NCBI GenBank assembly: GCA_031082425.1
Contig: JAVHLB010000012.1
Coordinates: forward strand, 12,604 to 76,603
Reading direction: 5' to 3'
Source: Candidatus Edwardsbacteria bacterium
GTDB lineage: Bacteria; Edwardsbacteria; AC1; EtOH8
DNA: 64,000 nucleotides
The notes below the pieces were generated by a model, which was not told the origin of the DNA, searched no databases, and worked only from the letters and a program-made list of their open reading frames with translations. Below, piece by piece: positions 19,038 through 26,156 of the stretch. The stretch's first letter is position 1; each line of letters starts with the position of its first letter. The translations under genes and the position numbers were made by a program.

Positions 19038-19085
19038 ATTCGTTGATCTTTGGATTGAAATAAATTTCCGGACCGGGAAACCGAC

Positions 19086-19192
19086 GGTTGACAGTAGGTC
19101 GTCGCGTTCCCTGCTGTTATGCAGGAAACATCTCCATGCGGCTTACTTAATAGCTTGACTATTTCAAGCAGCCTGTTGTCAGCTTTTTTATT
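19086..19192 (+). ncRNA. Possible structured RNA or complex terminator after spoVG
   Basis: A 13-base closing helix can form between GGTTGACAGTAGG (19086-19098) and CCTGTTGTCAGCT (19072+100 to 19184), including G-U pairs, and is followed at once by a six-T run (19184-19189). Inside are two hairpins: CCTGC/GCAGG (19110-19125) and GCTTG/CAAGC (19153-19169). This three-helix fold ending in a T-run could be a small RNA or an elaborate terminator. No known RNA family was recognised. Folding was done by eye only. Confidence 0.35.
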
Positions 19193-19271
19193 GCCCCCGG
19201 CATGGTTTAACCGCAAAGGCACCAAGAGAAATTGATCCCTTGGGCGGCAAGTCCGACAGCGGCTTAACCCC

Positions 19272-19328
19272 GGCAAAATATTCAAAACCGGCCAGGGCCG
19301 GGAGTTCTTGGATAAAGTAATAAAATAA
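19272..19328 (+). pseudogene. Remnant of a GIY-YIG endonuclease gene (3' end only)
   Basis: The frame reads FKTGQGREFLDKVIK followed by a TAA stop at 19326-19328. It closely matches the C-terminus of the intact GIY-YIG gene downstream (FLKTGQGREFLDKIIK). Nothing upstream of it continues the match. Like the intact gene, it runs directly into a tRNA-Gln sequence, so the unit gene-plus-tRNA was once duplicated. Confidence 0.75.
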
Positions 19329-19334
19329 AACTAT

Positions 19335-19389
19335 TCGGGGGTCGTCCAATTGGCAGGACACCAGCCTTTGGAGCTGAGAACCAGGGTTC
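19335..19389 (+). pseudogene. Broken tRNA-Gln(UUG) copy, identical to the first 55 bases of the intact tRNA
   Basis: Bases 19335-19389 are identical to 19727-19781, from the acceptor 5' strand through the anticodon arm to the T-loop (ending GGGTTC). The next tRNA bases, GAGTCCCT, reappear only at 19467-19474, after 77 extra bases. The 3' acceptor strand and CCA are absent, so no functional tRNA can form. The stretch 19038-19479 therefore holds the possible RNA, this remnant and the insertion, and no protein gene. Confidence 0.85.
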
Positions 19390-19466
19390 TCCGCCGGCTG
19401 GGATGATAATAGTAAAGCGGCGGCGGATCTGCCGTCGCTCTGCGGCAAAGCTTGTCTGCCGGCAGA
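19390..19466. repeat. 77-base insertion of tandem inverted repeats inside the broken tRNA T-loop
   Basis: The insert holds two tandem inverted repeats, TCCGCCG (19390-19396)/CGGCGGA (19421-19427) and TCTGCCG (19428-19434)/CGGCAGA (19460-19466). The last one includes the perfect palindrome TCTGCCGGCAGA. It splits the T-loop between GGGTTC and GAGTCCCT. It may be a small mobile repeat, but no second copy was recognised in the window. Confidence 0.6.
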
Positions 19467-19479
19467 GAGTCCCTAAAAA

Positions 19480-19722
19480 ATGCCATATTTTGCTTATATT
19501 TTAAAAAGCGTCTCTTTGGGCACTAGATATATCGGGTCTACCGCCGATATTGATAAGAGATTGACGGAGCATAATGACGGAAAGTGCCCTTACACTAGGA
19601 ATAGGCGGCCGTGGGTTTTGGTTTACAGCGAAGAATTTGCGTCCTTGGCTGGTGCCAGGAAACGCGAAAGATTTCTCAAAACTGGCCAGGGCAGGGAATT
19701 CTTGGATAAAATAATCAAATGA
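19480..19722 (+). CDS. GIY-YIG endonuclease-domain protein
   Basis: An 80-residue single-domain GIY-YIG nuclease. The motif appears as FAYILKS followed by RYIGSTAD, with the conserved Arg/His region DKRLTEHNDGK and Glu in VLVYSEEF. Proteins of this size (UPF0213/YhbQ-like) are common; their substrates are mostly unknown, and DNA repair or mobility roles have been proposed. The ATG lies only five bases after the broken T-arm of the tRNA remnant. The stop lies four bases before the intact tRNA-Gln. No strong ribosome-binding site is visible upstream (an AT-rich stretch and the T-arm remnant), so the start is plausible but not certain. Confidence 0.88.
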   Translation: MPYFAYILKSVSLGTRYIGSTADIDKRLTEHNDGKCPYTRNRRPWVLVYSEEFASLAGARKRERFLKTGQGREFLDKIIK

Positions 19723-19726
19723 TCAT

Positions 19727-19801
19727 TCGGGGGTCGTCCAATTGGCAGGACACCAGCCTTTGGAGCTGAGAACCAGGGTTCGAGTCCCTGCCCCTGAGCC
19801 A
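19727..19801 (+). tRNA. tRNA-Gln (anticodon UUG), with encoded CCA
   Basis: A full cloverleaf: acceptor TCGGGGG/CCCCTGA (one G-U), D-arm GTCC/GGAC, anticodon stem CCAGC/GCTGA with loop CTTTGGA (anticodon TTG at 19760-19762), a four-base variable loop and T-arm CAGGG-TTCGAGT-CCCTG. The discriminator base is G, and CCA is encoded at 19799-19801. The outermost anticodon-stem pair is a C-A mismatch. It is followed closely by prs. Confidence 0.93.
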
Positions 19802-19832
19802 TAATTAAGATACATTTAGCGAGGATCGAAAA

Positions 19833-20771
19833 GTGAACGGTGCTTTGAAAGTATTCTCCGGGACCGCCAACCCCGACCTGTCGGTGGATATCGGCCGGGA
19901 ACTGGGCCAGGCCCTGGGCGAATGCACCATCGGAAGGTTCTCGGACGGTGAGATCAGGGTTCAGATCAACGAGAATGTCCGGGGCGCCGATGTGTTCATC
20001 CTCCAGCCCACCTTCATGCCATCCGACAACCTGATGGAACTGCTGATCCTGATGGATGCCGCCCGCCGGGCCTCGGCCAAGCGGATCACCGCCGTCATCC
20101 CCTATTTCGGCTATGCCCGGCAGGAACGCAAGGACATGCCCCGGGTGCCCATCTCGGCCAAACTGGTGGCAAATTTGATAACCGTGGCCGGAGCCCACCG
20201 GGTTCTGAGCATGGACATGCACACCGAGGCCATTCAGGGGTTCTTCGATATCCCGGTGGACCACCTCTATGCCTCGCCGGTACTGATCAAACATTTTCAG
20301 CAGCTGGGGGTCCAGGATTTCGTGGTGGTGTCCCCCGATACCGGCGGCGTCAACCGGGCCAGGGCCTTTGCCAAGCGGCTGGGAGACCTTCCTCTGGCCT
20401 TCATCGACAAGCGTCGGCCGGGGCCCAACAAGATCGAGGTGCTGAATATCATCGGCGAGGTGGCCGACAAGAACTGTCTGATCGTAGATGATGTCATGGA
20501 CACCGCCCGCACCATCTGCGAAGTGGCCGGCATATTGAAGCAGAACGGGGCAAAGTCCATCTACGCCACCGCCACCCACGGGGTGCTGTCCGGCCAGGCC
20601 ATAGCCTCCATCTCCGATTCCCCCATCACCGAAGTGGTGCTGACCAACACCATCCCCCTGCCGCCGGAGAAGCGGATAGCCAAGATCAAGGTGCTTTCCA
20701 TATCCAAGCTCCTGGCCGATGCCATCAAGCGGATCCACAACGAAGAGTCCGTCAGCAGCCTTTTCAACTGA
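19833..20771 (+). CDS. prs: Ribose-phosphate pyrophosphokinase
   Basis: Prs makes PRPP from ribose 5-phosphate and ATP, the feedstock for purine, pyrimidine, histidine and NAD synthesis. The 312-residue protein has YFGYARQERKD (ATP loop) and the PRPP-binding loop LIVDDVMDTARTI, with the metal-binding HTEA in MDMHTEA. The start is a GTG at 19833, supported by a GAGG ribosome-binding site and the family N-terminus (LKVFSGTANPDL). It begins a long plus-strand run of translation genes. Confidence 0.97.
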   Translation: MNGALKVFSGTANPDLSVDIGRELGQALGECTIGRFSDGEIRVQINENVRGADVFILQPTFMPSDNLMELLILMDAARRASAKRITAVIPYFGYARQERKDMPRVPISAKLVANLITVAGAHRVLSMDMHTEAIQGFFDIPVDHLYASPVLIKHFQQLGVQDFVVVSPDTGGVNRARAFAKRLGDLPLAFIDKRRPGPNKIEVLNIIGEVADKNCLIVDDVMDTARTICEVAGILKQNGAKSIYATATHGVLSGQAIASISDSPITEVVLTNTIPLPPEKRIAKIKVLSISKLLADAIKRIHNEESVSSLFN

Positions 20772-20830
20772 TCTGAGAAAAACGAACTTAATAAACTGCC
20801 AAACCATTAATATTAGGAAGAAAATCAACC

Positions 20831-21487
20831 ATGCATGAAGTCACTTTAATTGCTCACCGCAGGGAGGAGCAGGGAAAACAGAGGGCCAAGGCCTTAAGGA
20901 AGAACGGCAAGATACCGGCCGTGGTCTACGGCCAGGGCAAGCCGGCCATTCCCCTGATGTTCGAGGCCAAGGACCTTCTGCCGCTGTTCAAGTACGCCTC
21001 CAGCGAGAACGTCATCATCACCCTCAAGCTGGCCGAAGAAAAAGGGGAGATCAAGGCCATCATCAAGGAGGCCCAGACCGAGCCCATCCACAATGTGCTG
21101 CTGCATCTGGACCTGCAGGAGATCCAGCTAAAGGAGAAGATCCGGGTAAAGATACCCCTGGCCCTGACCGGGGTCCCTGACGGCGTCAAGAACGGCGGGG
21201 GGATACTGGAGCATATTCTGGACCTGGTGGAGATCTCCTGCCTCCCCACCGATATCCCCGATCAGATAACCCTCGACGTGCAGCACCTCAAGGTTGGGCA
21301 GTCCCTTCATGTCAGCGACATCAAGCTGGAGAACGGCGAAGTGGTCTCCGATCCGTCCAAGGTCATCACCACGGTCATCGCCCCGCTGGTGGAAGCTGCA
21401 GTGGCCGAGACCCCAGCCACCGCCGAAACAGCCAAGGAACCCGAGGTGATCGTCAAGGGCAAGAAGGACGAGGAAGCGGCAGAATAG
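20831..21487 (+). CDS. rplY: 50S ribosomal protein L25, CTC (long) form
   Basis: L25 binds 5S rRNA. At 218 residues this is the long, two-domain CTC/TL5 form: an N-terminal 5S-binding domain (about 1-95; REEQGKQRAKALRKNGKIPAVVYG) and a C-terminal domain ending in an Ala/Glu-rich acidic tail. It sits between prs and pth, a common order (prs-rplY-pth). Confidence 0.96.
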   Translation: MHEVTLIAHRREEQGKQRAKALRKNGKIPAVVYGQGKPAIPLMFEAKDLLPLFKYASSENVIITLKLAEEKGEIKAIIKEAQTEPIHNVLLHLDLQEIQLKEKIRVKIPLALTGVPDGVKNGGGILEHILDLVEISCLPTDIPDQITLDVQHLKVGQSLHVSDIKLENGEVVSDPSKVITTVIAPLVEAAVAETPATAETAKEPEVIVKGKKDEEAAE

Positions 21488-21503
21488 CCGGCTGGCCGCA
21501 TAA

Positions 21504-22091
21504 ATGCCTAACAGATATCCCGACAGCAACACCTGGTGCATAGCCGGTCTGGGAAACCCGGGCCGGGAATACGGCAGCACCCGTCATAACCTGGGATTCT
21601 CGGTGCTTAATCATCTGGCCAGCCAGAACGGCATCTCCTGGCGTTATAAAGATAAATTCAGCTACGGCATCAGCCGGACCCACCGGTTCTTTTTATTGCG
21701 CCCCCTGACCTATATGAATTTAAGCGGGCAGGCGGTCAAACAGGTTATGAAGGAACGCCATTTCGGCACCGATCGGCTGCTGGTGGTCTGCGATGACATC
21801 AATCTGCCTTTGGGGCAGCTGCGCTTAAGGCTGGCCGGATCACACGGCGGGCAGAAAGGCCTAAAATCGATCATCGACAGCCTCAAGACCGATAATTTCG
21901 CCCGGCTGCGACTGGGGGTGGGTCCCCTGCCATCCTCCTGCGATGCCAGCGACTTCGTGCTGGGCAAATTCACCGCCCCGGAATACCCGGTGGCCAAAGA
22001 GATGACCGCCAGAGCGGCCGACTCGATAATAAAAGTAATTAACCTAGGCCTGGAAACGGCCATGAATTCCATCAATCAGAAAACCATTTAG
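21504..22091 (+). CDS. pth: Peptidyl-tRNA hydrolase
   Basis: Pth frees stalled peptides from peptidyl-tRNA. The 195-residue protein has IAGLGNPGREYGSTRHNLGF with the catalytic His in RHN, and the conserved LLVVCDDINLPLG and GSHGGQKGLKSI motifs. Codons for RYPDSNT precede the usual N-terminus, so a start a few codons later is possible, but no alternative start codon lies in between. The gene follows rplY by 16 bases. Confidence 0.96.
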   Translation: MPNRYPDSNTWCIAGLGNPGREYGSTRHNLGFSVLNHLASQNGISWRYKDKFSYGISRTHRFFLLRPLTYMNLSGQAVKQVMKERHFGTDRLLVVCDDINLPLGQLRLRLAGSHGGQKGLKSIIDSLKTDNFARLRLGVGPLPSSCDASDFVLGKFTAPEYPVAKEMTARAADSIIKVINLGLETAMNSINQKTI

Positions 22092-22102
22092 GGAGCAACA
22101 CC

Positions 22103-22459
22103 TTGAACGCATACGAAACAGTGATCATTTTTGATCCGGCCACCGACGATGCCGGACTGGAGACCGAGATCCAGAAGGTCTCCGAACTCATCAAGGAACA
22201 GGGCGGAGAGACCGTCAACGTGGAGCGTTGGGGCCGCCGGAAGATGGCCTATCCCCTTAACAAACGACATGACGGCAACTATTTGTGCATCCAGTTCAAC
22301 GCCCCGGCCGGCGCCCCCAAGGCTCTGGACCGGATATGCCGACTGAACGAGAACGTGGTGCGGCATCTGATAATCAAGGGGCATATCGCCACCACCACCC
22401 CGGTGCCCGTCGAAGCCGTCCCGGTTGAAAGCAAAGCCCCGGCCAAAGACAGCGAATAA
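22103..22459 (+). CDS. rpsF: 30S ribosomal protein S6
   Basis: S6 is a small-subunit protein that pairs with S18. The 118-residue protein begins MNAYETVIIFDP and has ERWGRRKMAYPLNKRHDG, the family signature. The start is a TTG at 22103 with a GGGAG ribosome-binding site seven bases before it; no ATG would preserve the conserved N-terminus. The order rpsF-ssb-rpsR-rplI is the classic S6 operon, here widened by a second ssb gene. Confidence 0.96.
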   Translation: MNAYETVIIFDPATDDAGLETEIQKVSELIKEQGGETVNVERWGRRKMAYPLNKRHDGNYLCIQFNAPAGAPKALDRICRLNENVVRHLIIKGHIATTTPVPVEAVPVESKAPAKDSE

Positions 22460-22473
22460 TTTAGGAGGGTAAA

Positions 22474-22929
22474 ATGCCTGACCTCAAACTTGCCGAATTA
22501 AACCGGGTTTTTATCATCGGCCGGCTGACCAAGGATCCGGAGGTCCGCCAAACCTCCAACGGCACCCCGGTCACCAATTTCACCATCGCCATCAACCGCA
22601 AATACAAAAGCCTCTCCGGGGAACTCAAGGAGGACACTACCTTTGTGGGCATAGTGGCCTGGCAAAAGCTGGCCGAGCTGTGCAAGCAGTTTTTGGCCAA
22701 AGGCCGGGCGGTGCTGGTAGAGGGCAAGATGCAGAACCGTTCCTGGGAGACCGAGGACGGCCAAAAACGCAGCACTTTGGAGATCAGGGCCGACCGGATA
22801 GAATTTTTGGACCGCGAGCCCCGGGCCGCCGGAAGCTCCGCCCCCTCGCCGGACGGCGGCAGTCCCGAGGGACAGCCCACCGGACCGGAGACCTCCCCGG
22901 ACAAAAGCGACGACGATCTCCCCTTTTGA
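22474..22929 (+). CDS. ssb: Single-stranded DNA-binding protein, paralog 1 (with acidic tip)
   Basis: A 151-residue SSB with an N-terminal OB fold (NRVFIIGRLTKDPEVRQT; VEGKMQNRSWETEDGQKR). A disordered Pro/Gly-rich linker leads to the acidic tip DDDLPF, the docking site for replication and repair partners such as PriA, RecG and RecQ. It is in the standard position between rpsF and rpsR and is likely the main replicative SSB. Confidence 0.95.
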   Translation: MPDLKLAELNRVFIIGRLTKDPEVRQTSNGTPVTNFTIAINRKYKSLSGELKEDTTFVGIVAWQKLAELCKQFLAKGRAVLVEGKMQNRSWETEDGQKRSTLEIRADRIEFLDREPRAAGSSAPSPDGGSPEGQPTGPETSPDKSDDDLPF

Positions 22930-22946
22930 TTTAAGAGGAAAGTAAC

Positions 22947-23327
22947 ATGAGTGAACTACGCATTCCCACCCTTAACCGGGTACTGCTGTCGGGCCGGCTG
23001 ACCCGCGATCCGGAGCTGAGATATACCCCCAACGGAAGTGCGGTCTGCAATTTCTCGCTGGCGGTCAACCGGAGGCATAAGGACCAGTCCGGGCGCTGGC
23101 AGGATGACACCACCTTCATCAACGTGGTGGCCTGGCAGGCCGTAGCCGAGAACGTTAACAAGTACCTGCACAAAGGCAGCCCGGTGATGGTGGAGGGCCG
23201 GCTGGAAAGCCGTTCCTGGGAGACCGAAACCGGCCAGAAGAGGACCGTCATCGAGATCAGGGCCGACAGCGTCCGCTTTTTGGAAAAAAGCGAAACCGGC
23301 CAGGACTCTGCGCCCGAGGCCGACTGA
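22947..23327 (+). CDS. Single-stranded DNA-binding protein, paralog 2 (no acidic tip)
   Basis: A 126-residue second OB-fold SSB, 17 bases after the first, with parallel sequence throughout (NRVLLSGRLTRDPELRYT; VEGRLESRSWETETGQKR). It ends GQDSAPEAD, lacking the DDDLPF-type tip, so it could bind ssDNA or co-assemble with paralog 1 but not recruit the usual partners. The parallel position and sequence suggest a tandem duplication in the S6 operon. Its special role is unknown. Confidence 0.93.
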   Translation: MSELRIPTLNRVLLSGRLTRDPELRYTPNGSAVCNFSLAVNRRHKDQSGRWQDDTTFINVVAWQAVAENVNKYLHKGSPVMVEGRLESRSWETETGQKRTVIEIRADSVRFLEKSETGQDSAPEAD

Positions 23328-23390
23328 CAGCCTCCGTCCGACCTTAAGAAAAACTCAATCTAACATATATTTAAGGAAGACATTCAAATC

Positions 23391-23657
23391 ATGTTGAAAA
23401 GAGAAACCAAAGACAATCCCCGCAATCCCAAAGAACGCAGGGTATTTCACCGCAAGGACTGCAAGTTCTGTTTGGATAAGGCCGTCCATATTAACTACAA
23501 GGACGACAAAAAGCTCCGCCACTTCATGACCGAACGAGGCAAGATAGTCCCCCGCCGGGTCTCCGGCAACTGCGCCAAGCACCAGCGGATGCTGACCACC
23601 GCCATCAAAAGAGCCCGCCATTTGGCGCTGCTCCCGTTCATTTCCGAACACCGTTAA
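23391..23657 (+). CDS. rpsR: 30S ribosomal protein S18
   Basis: An 88-residue S18 with KDCKFC near the middle of the N-terminal region and the conserved C-terminal block GKIVPRRVSGNCAKHQRML followed by TAIKRARHLALLPF. The pair of cysteines hints at the zinc-binding form. The gene lies 63 bases after the second ssb. Confidence 0.96.
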   Translation: MLKRETKDNPRNPKERRVFHRKDCKFCLDKAVHINYKDDKKLRHFMTERGKIVPRRVSGNCAKHQRMLTTAIKRARHLALLPFISEHR

Positions 23658-23681
23658 TCAAGCATTTTTAGGAGTAACAAT

Positions 23682-24125
23682 ATGAAGGTCATACTGACCC
23701 AGGATATTCCCTCCCTGGGCAAAAAAACCGAAGCTGTGGAGGTCAAGCCGGGCTACGCCAGGAACTACCTGATCCCCCAGGGCAAGGCTCTTCCGGCCAA
23801 CGAAAACAGCCTGAAGCAGCTGCAGATCAAGATCAAGAAAGAGGAATTGCACCTCAGCAAAAAGAAGCAGGAGGCCGAAGAACTGGCCAAGAAACTCAAC
23901 GAGGTATCCTGCACCGCCACCGTTCAGGCCGGCGAGGACGACAAGCTCTACGGATCGGTCAGCATCCCCGATATCGTGAAGCTGCTGGGCGACCAGGGGG
24001 TGGATATCGATAAAAACAAGATTATACTGGAGGAGCCGATCAAGGCCCTGGGGGTCTACAACATACCGATCAAGCTCCATCCGGAAGTGGAGGCCACGAT
24101 AAAATTATGGGTAGTGCGTCAGTAA
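23682..24125 (+). CDS. rplI: 50S ribosomal protein L9
   Basis: A 147-residue L9: MKVILTQDIPSLGKKTEAVE, then VKPGYARNYLIPQGKA, the N-terminal 23S-binding domain, a long central helix and a C-terminal domain. Its last 19 bases overlap the start of the next gene (EIIA) in another frame, so the two are probably translationally coupled. Confidence 0.97.
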   Translation: MKVILTQDIPSLGKKTEAVEVKPGYARNYLIPQGKALPANENSLKQLQIKIKKEELHLSKKKQEAEELAKKLNEVSCTATVQAGEDDKLYGSVSIPDIVKLLGDQGVDIDKNKIILEEPIKALGVYNIPIKLHPEVEATIKLWVVRQ

Positions 24126-24580
24126 AAATATCGTCCTTGCTCAAGGCGGAACGGATTCACCTGAATCTCAAGGCCGCCGGGCGTGATTCCGCCCTCAAGG
24201 AGCTGGTGGGCCGGACCGGGCTGGAGGAGAAAGAGCAGAAGATCCTGCTGGTCAGCCTAAAACAGCGGGAGGAACTGGGCTCCACCGGGATCGGAAAGTC
24301 CGTGGCCATCCCGCACTGCCGCTCCCTGCTGCTTAATTCCCTGACCCTGATCGTGGGACGGTCAAAAGCCGGGGTGGATTTCGAATCCATCGATAAAAAG
24401 CCGGCCAAGCTTTTTTTCCTGATCATAGCCCCGCCCCACGACCCCCAGAACCAGTACCTGATCACCTTGGGCAGGATCGCCCAGCTGGCCAAGGAGCTGT
24501 CCCCCGCTGATGCCCTGTTCACGGTTGACCAGCCGGCGGAATTCATCTCCCGGATAACAGAGTTAGAAAAAAATATTTAA
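24107..24580 (+). CDS. PTS EIIA (PtsN/fructose-type) domain protein
   Basis: A 157-residue EIIA type-2 domain. The phospho-accepting His is in VAIPHCR, preceded by REELGSTGIGKS, the standard motif. Such single-domain proteins usually serve as regulatory phospho-carriers (PtsN-like) and not as sugar transporters. No other PTS component is in the window. The start ATG at 24107 lies inside the last codons of rplI; a later start would remove the first strand of the fold. Confidence 0.92.
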   Translation: MGSASVKISSLLKAERIHLNLKAAGRDSALKELVGRTGLEEKEQKILLVSLKQREELGSTGIGKSVAIPHCRSLLLNSLTLIVGRSKAGVDFESIDKKPAKLFFLIIAPPHDPQNQYLITLGRIAQLAKELSPADALFTVDQPAEFISRITELEKNI

Positions 24581-24593
24581 CGATGAGGTCATC

Positions 24594-24941
24594 ATGCACC
24601 CCCAAATGGAATTACTGGTTACCCTGCACGATCTGGAGCTAATGATCAAGGAGACCACCGAGGACGCTGCCAAGGAGAAAGCCATGGGCTTCAAGATCGA
24701 CAGCCTGGAGCATCTCACCAAGGCCCAGTCCGACGTGGCCAAACAGGTGGACAAGGATATCTTCTCCCGTTACCAGAAGCTCAAGATCAGATACGGCCGC
24801 CCGGTGGTCCCGGTGATCAACGGGGTGTGCTGCGGCTGTTACATCAGAATGCCGACCGCCCAGGCCACCAAGGTGGGCAAAAACCAGTCTCTGACCACCT
24901 GCGGCAATTGCGGCCGTTTTCTTTACTGGCTTTCCGAATAA
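24594..24941 (+). CDS. Short C4-type zinc-ribbon protein (CT398/zf-RING_7-like)
   Basis: A 115-residue protein with a helical N-terminal half (about 1-70, coiled-coil-like) and a C-terminal zinc ribbon with CCGC and CGNC knuckles around PTAQATKVGKNQSL. Homologs are typically about 240 residues with a long coiled coil, so this one looks like a shortened form. The function is not established. It lies 13 bases after the EIIA gene and 23 bases before rpmB. Confidence 0.8.
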   Translation: MHPQMELLVTLHDLELMIKETTEDAAKEKAMGFKIDSLEHLTKAQSDVAKQVDKDIFSRYQKLKIRYGRPVVPVINGVCCGCYIRMPTAQATKVGKNQSLTTCGNCGRFLYWLSE

Positions 24942-24964
24942 AACAATCACGAAAGGAGCATACA

Positions 24965-25156
24965 TTGTCTCAAATATGCAACATCTGCGGCAAAGGGGTG
25001 GACTTCGGCCACACCGTCAGCCATGCCCATAATGTAGGACCCCGCCGCTGGAATCCCAATATTCAAAAGATCCGGGTCCTGACCGACGGCAAGGTGAAGC
25101 GCATTTCCGTCTGCACCCGCTGCATTCGTTCCGGCAAGGTTCAAAAGGCCAAATAG
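24965..25156 (+). CDS. rpmB: 50S ribosomal protein L28, zinc-binding form
   Basis: A 63-residue L28 (SQICNICGKGVDFGHTVSHA ...). Two Cys pairs, C-x2-C at residues 5-8 and CTRC near 50, indicate the zinc-binding variant. The start is a TTG at 24965 with a good AAGGAG ribosome-binding site eight bases upstream. An upstream in-frame ATG at 24827 lies inside the previous gene and adds residues unlike L28. Confidence 0.95.
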   Translation: MSQICNICGKGVDFGHTVSHAHNVGPRRWNPNIQKIRVLTDGKVKRISVCTRCIRSGKVQKAK

Positions 25157-25230
25157 CACCCTCACCTTTGGGCTGCAAGGACCATAACTTGCAGCTCTTT
25201 CACATCATTTGAGGACCACCATAGCGGCTT

Positions 25231-25728
25231 ATGAAATATAAATTCTGTCCCCTCTGCAAATCGCCCCTGAAGCATAAAAAGATCGACGCCCATAAACGGC
25301 AGGTCTGTCTGGACTGCGGTTTCATCTATTACCAGAACCCCACCCCGGCGGCCGCCGCCATCATTTTGATCGACGGAAAGCTGGTGCTGGTCAAGAGGAA
25401 ATACGAGCCTTACGCCGGATTATGGTCCCTGCCCTCCGGGTTCATGGAATACGGCGAGAGCGCCCAGGAATGCGCCGTCCGGGAGTCCAAGGAGGAGACC
25501 AACCTCAAAATAAAGCCCGGTCCGCTGGTGGGCGTATACAGCGGGGTCGACGATCCCCGGTGCCACGTCATCCTGGTGGTCTACCAGGGTCAGGCCTTGA
25601 CCGGTAATATGATGGCCGGGGACGATGCCAGCCAGATCGAGCTGTTCAATCCCAAAAATCTCCCCCGGGACATCGCTTTCAAGGCCCACCGCTACGCCAT
25701 CCGGGACTTCCTGGCCCGCCAGAAATGA
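25231..25728 (+). CDS. Nudix hydrolase with N-terminal zinc ribbon
   Basis: A 165-residue protein. An N-terminal zinc ribbon (CPLC at 6-9, CLDC at 26-29) resembles that of NudC-type pyrophosphatases. The Nudix box is GFMEYGESAQECAVRESKEE, fitting Gx5Ex7REUxEE. It should hydrolyse a nucleoside diphosphate linked to another moiety, such as an NAD- or ADP-ribose-like substrate, but the substrate cannot be read from sequence. Its stop overlaps the ruvX start (ATGA). Confidence 0.93.
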   Translation: MKYKFCPLCKSPLKHKKIDAHKRQVCLDCGFIYYQNPTPAAAAIILIDGKLVLVKRKYEPYAGLWSLPSGFMEYGESAQECAVRESKEETNLKIKPGPLVGVYSGVDDPRCHVILVVYQGQALTGNMMAGDDASQIELFNPKNLPRDIAFKAHRYAIRDFLARQK

Positions 25729-26156
25729 GCGGCCGGATCCTGGGCCTGGACCTGGGGCGGCGCCGGGTGGGCCTGGCCCTTACCGACGAATTGCTGATCA
25801 CCGCCCAGCCCCTCCCTCCCCTGGAGATCAGGGGGGTTCCCGACCTGATGAAACAGCTGCTTCCCATAATAACTCAGAACAATGTCACCGAGATTGTAAT
25901 GGGAAGACCGACCGGGTTGGACGGCGGCGATACCCATCTGACCGGCTTGGTGGATAAAGTCAGGGCCCGGCTGGAGGATGAATTCAAGCTGCCGGTGCAT
26001 CTGTACGACGAACGGTTCACCAGCAAAATTGCCCAGCGATCGATCCATCTGGCCGGGCAAAAATTAAAGGACAATAAGAAAGCCCTGGACAGCATGTCCG
26101 CGTCATTGATATTGGGCGACTTTTTAAAACTTCATGCTAAAAAAGACAGCGATTAA
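25725..26156 (+). CDS. ruvX: Putative pre-16S rRNA nuclease / Holliday-junction resolvase-like RuvX (YqgF)
   Basis: A 143-residue RNase H-fold protein with LGLDLGRRRVGLALTD, the central VMGRP motif and the C-terminal catalytic region LYDERFTSKIA. Known homologs process the 5' end of 16S rRNA. The four-base overlap with the Nudix gene and a 23-base overlap with mltG point to tight coupling; ruvX-mltG adjacency is widespread. Confidence 0.95.
   Translation: MSGRILGLDLGRRRVGLALTDELLITAQPLPPLEIRGVPDLMKQLLPIITQNNVTEIVMGRPTGLDGGDTHLTGLVDKVRARLEDEFKLPVHLYDERFTSKIAQRSIHLAGQKLKDNKKALDSMSASLILGDFLKLHAKKDSD

Noticed and set aside
19623..20828. 401-residue minus-strand frame opposite prs
   Set aside because: Antisense to a certain prs gene and the tRNA; low-complexity Gly/His-rich translation.
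24827..25156. 109-residue version of L28
   Set aside because: The extra residues lie in the zinc-ribbon gene; the TTG at 24965 has a proper ribosome-binding site and gives standard L28.
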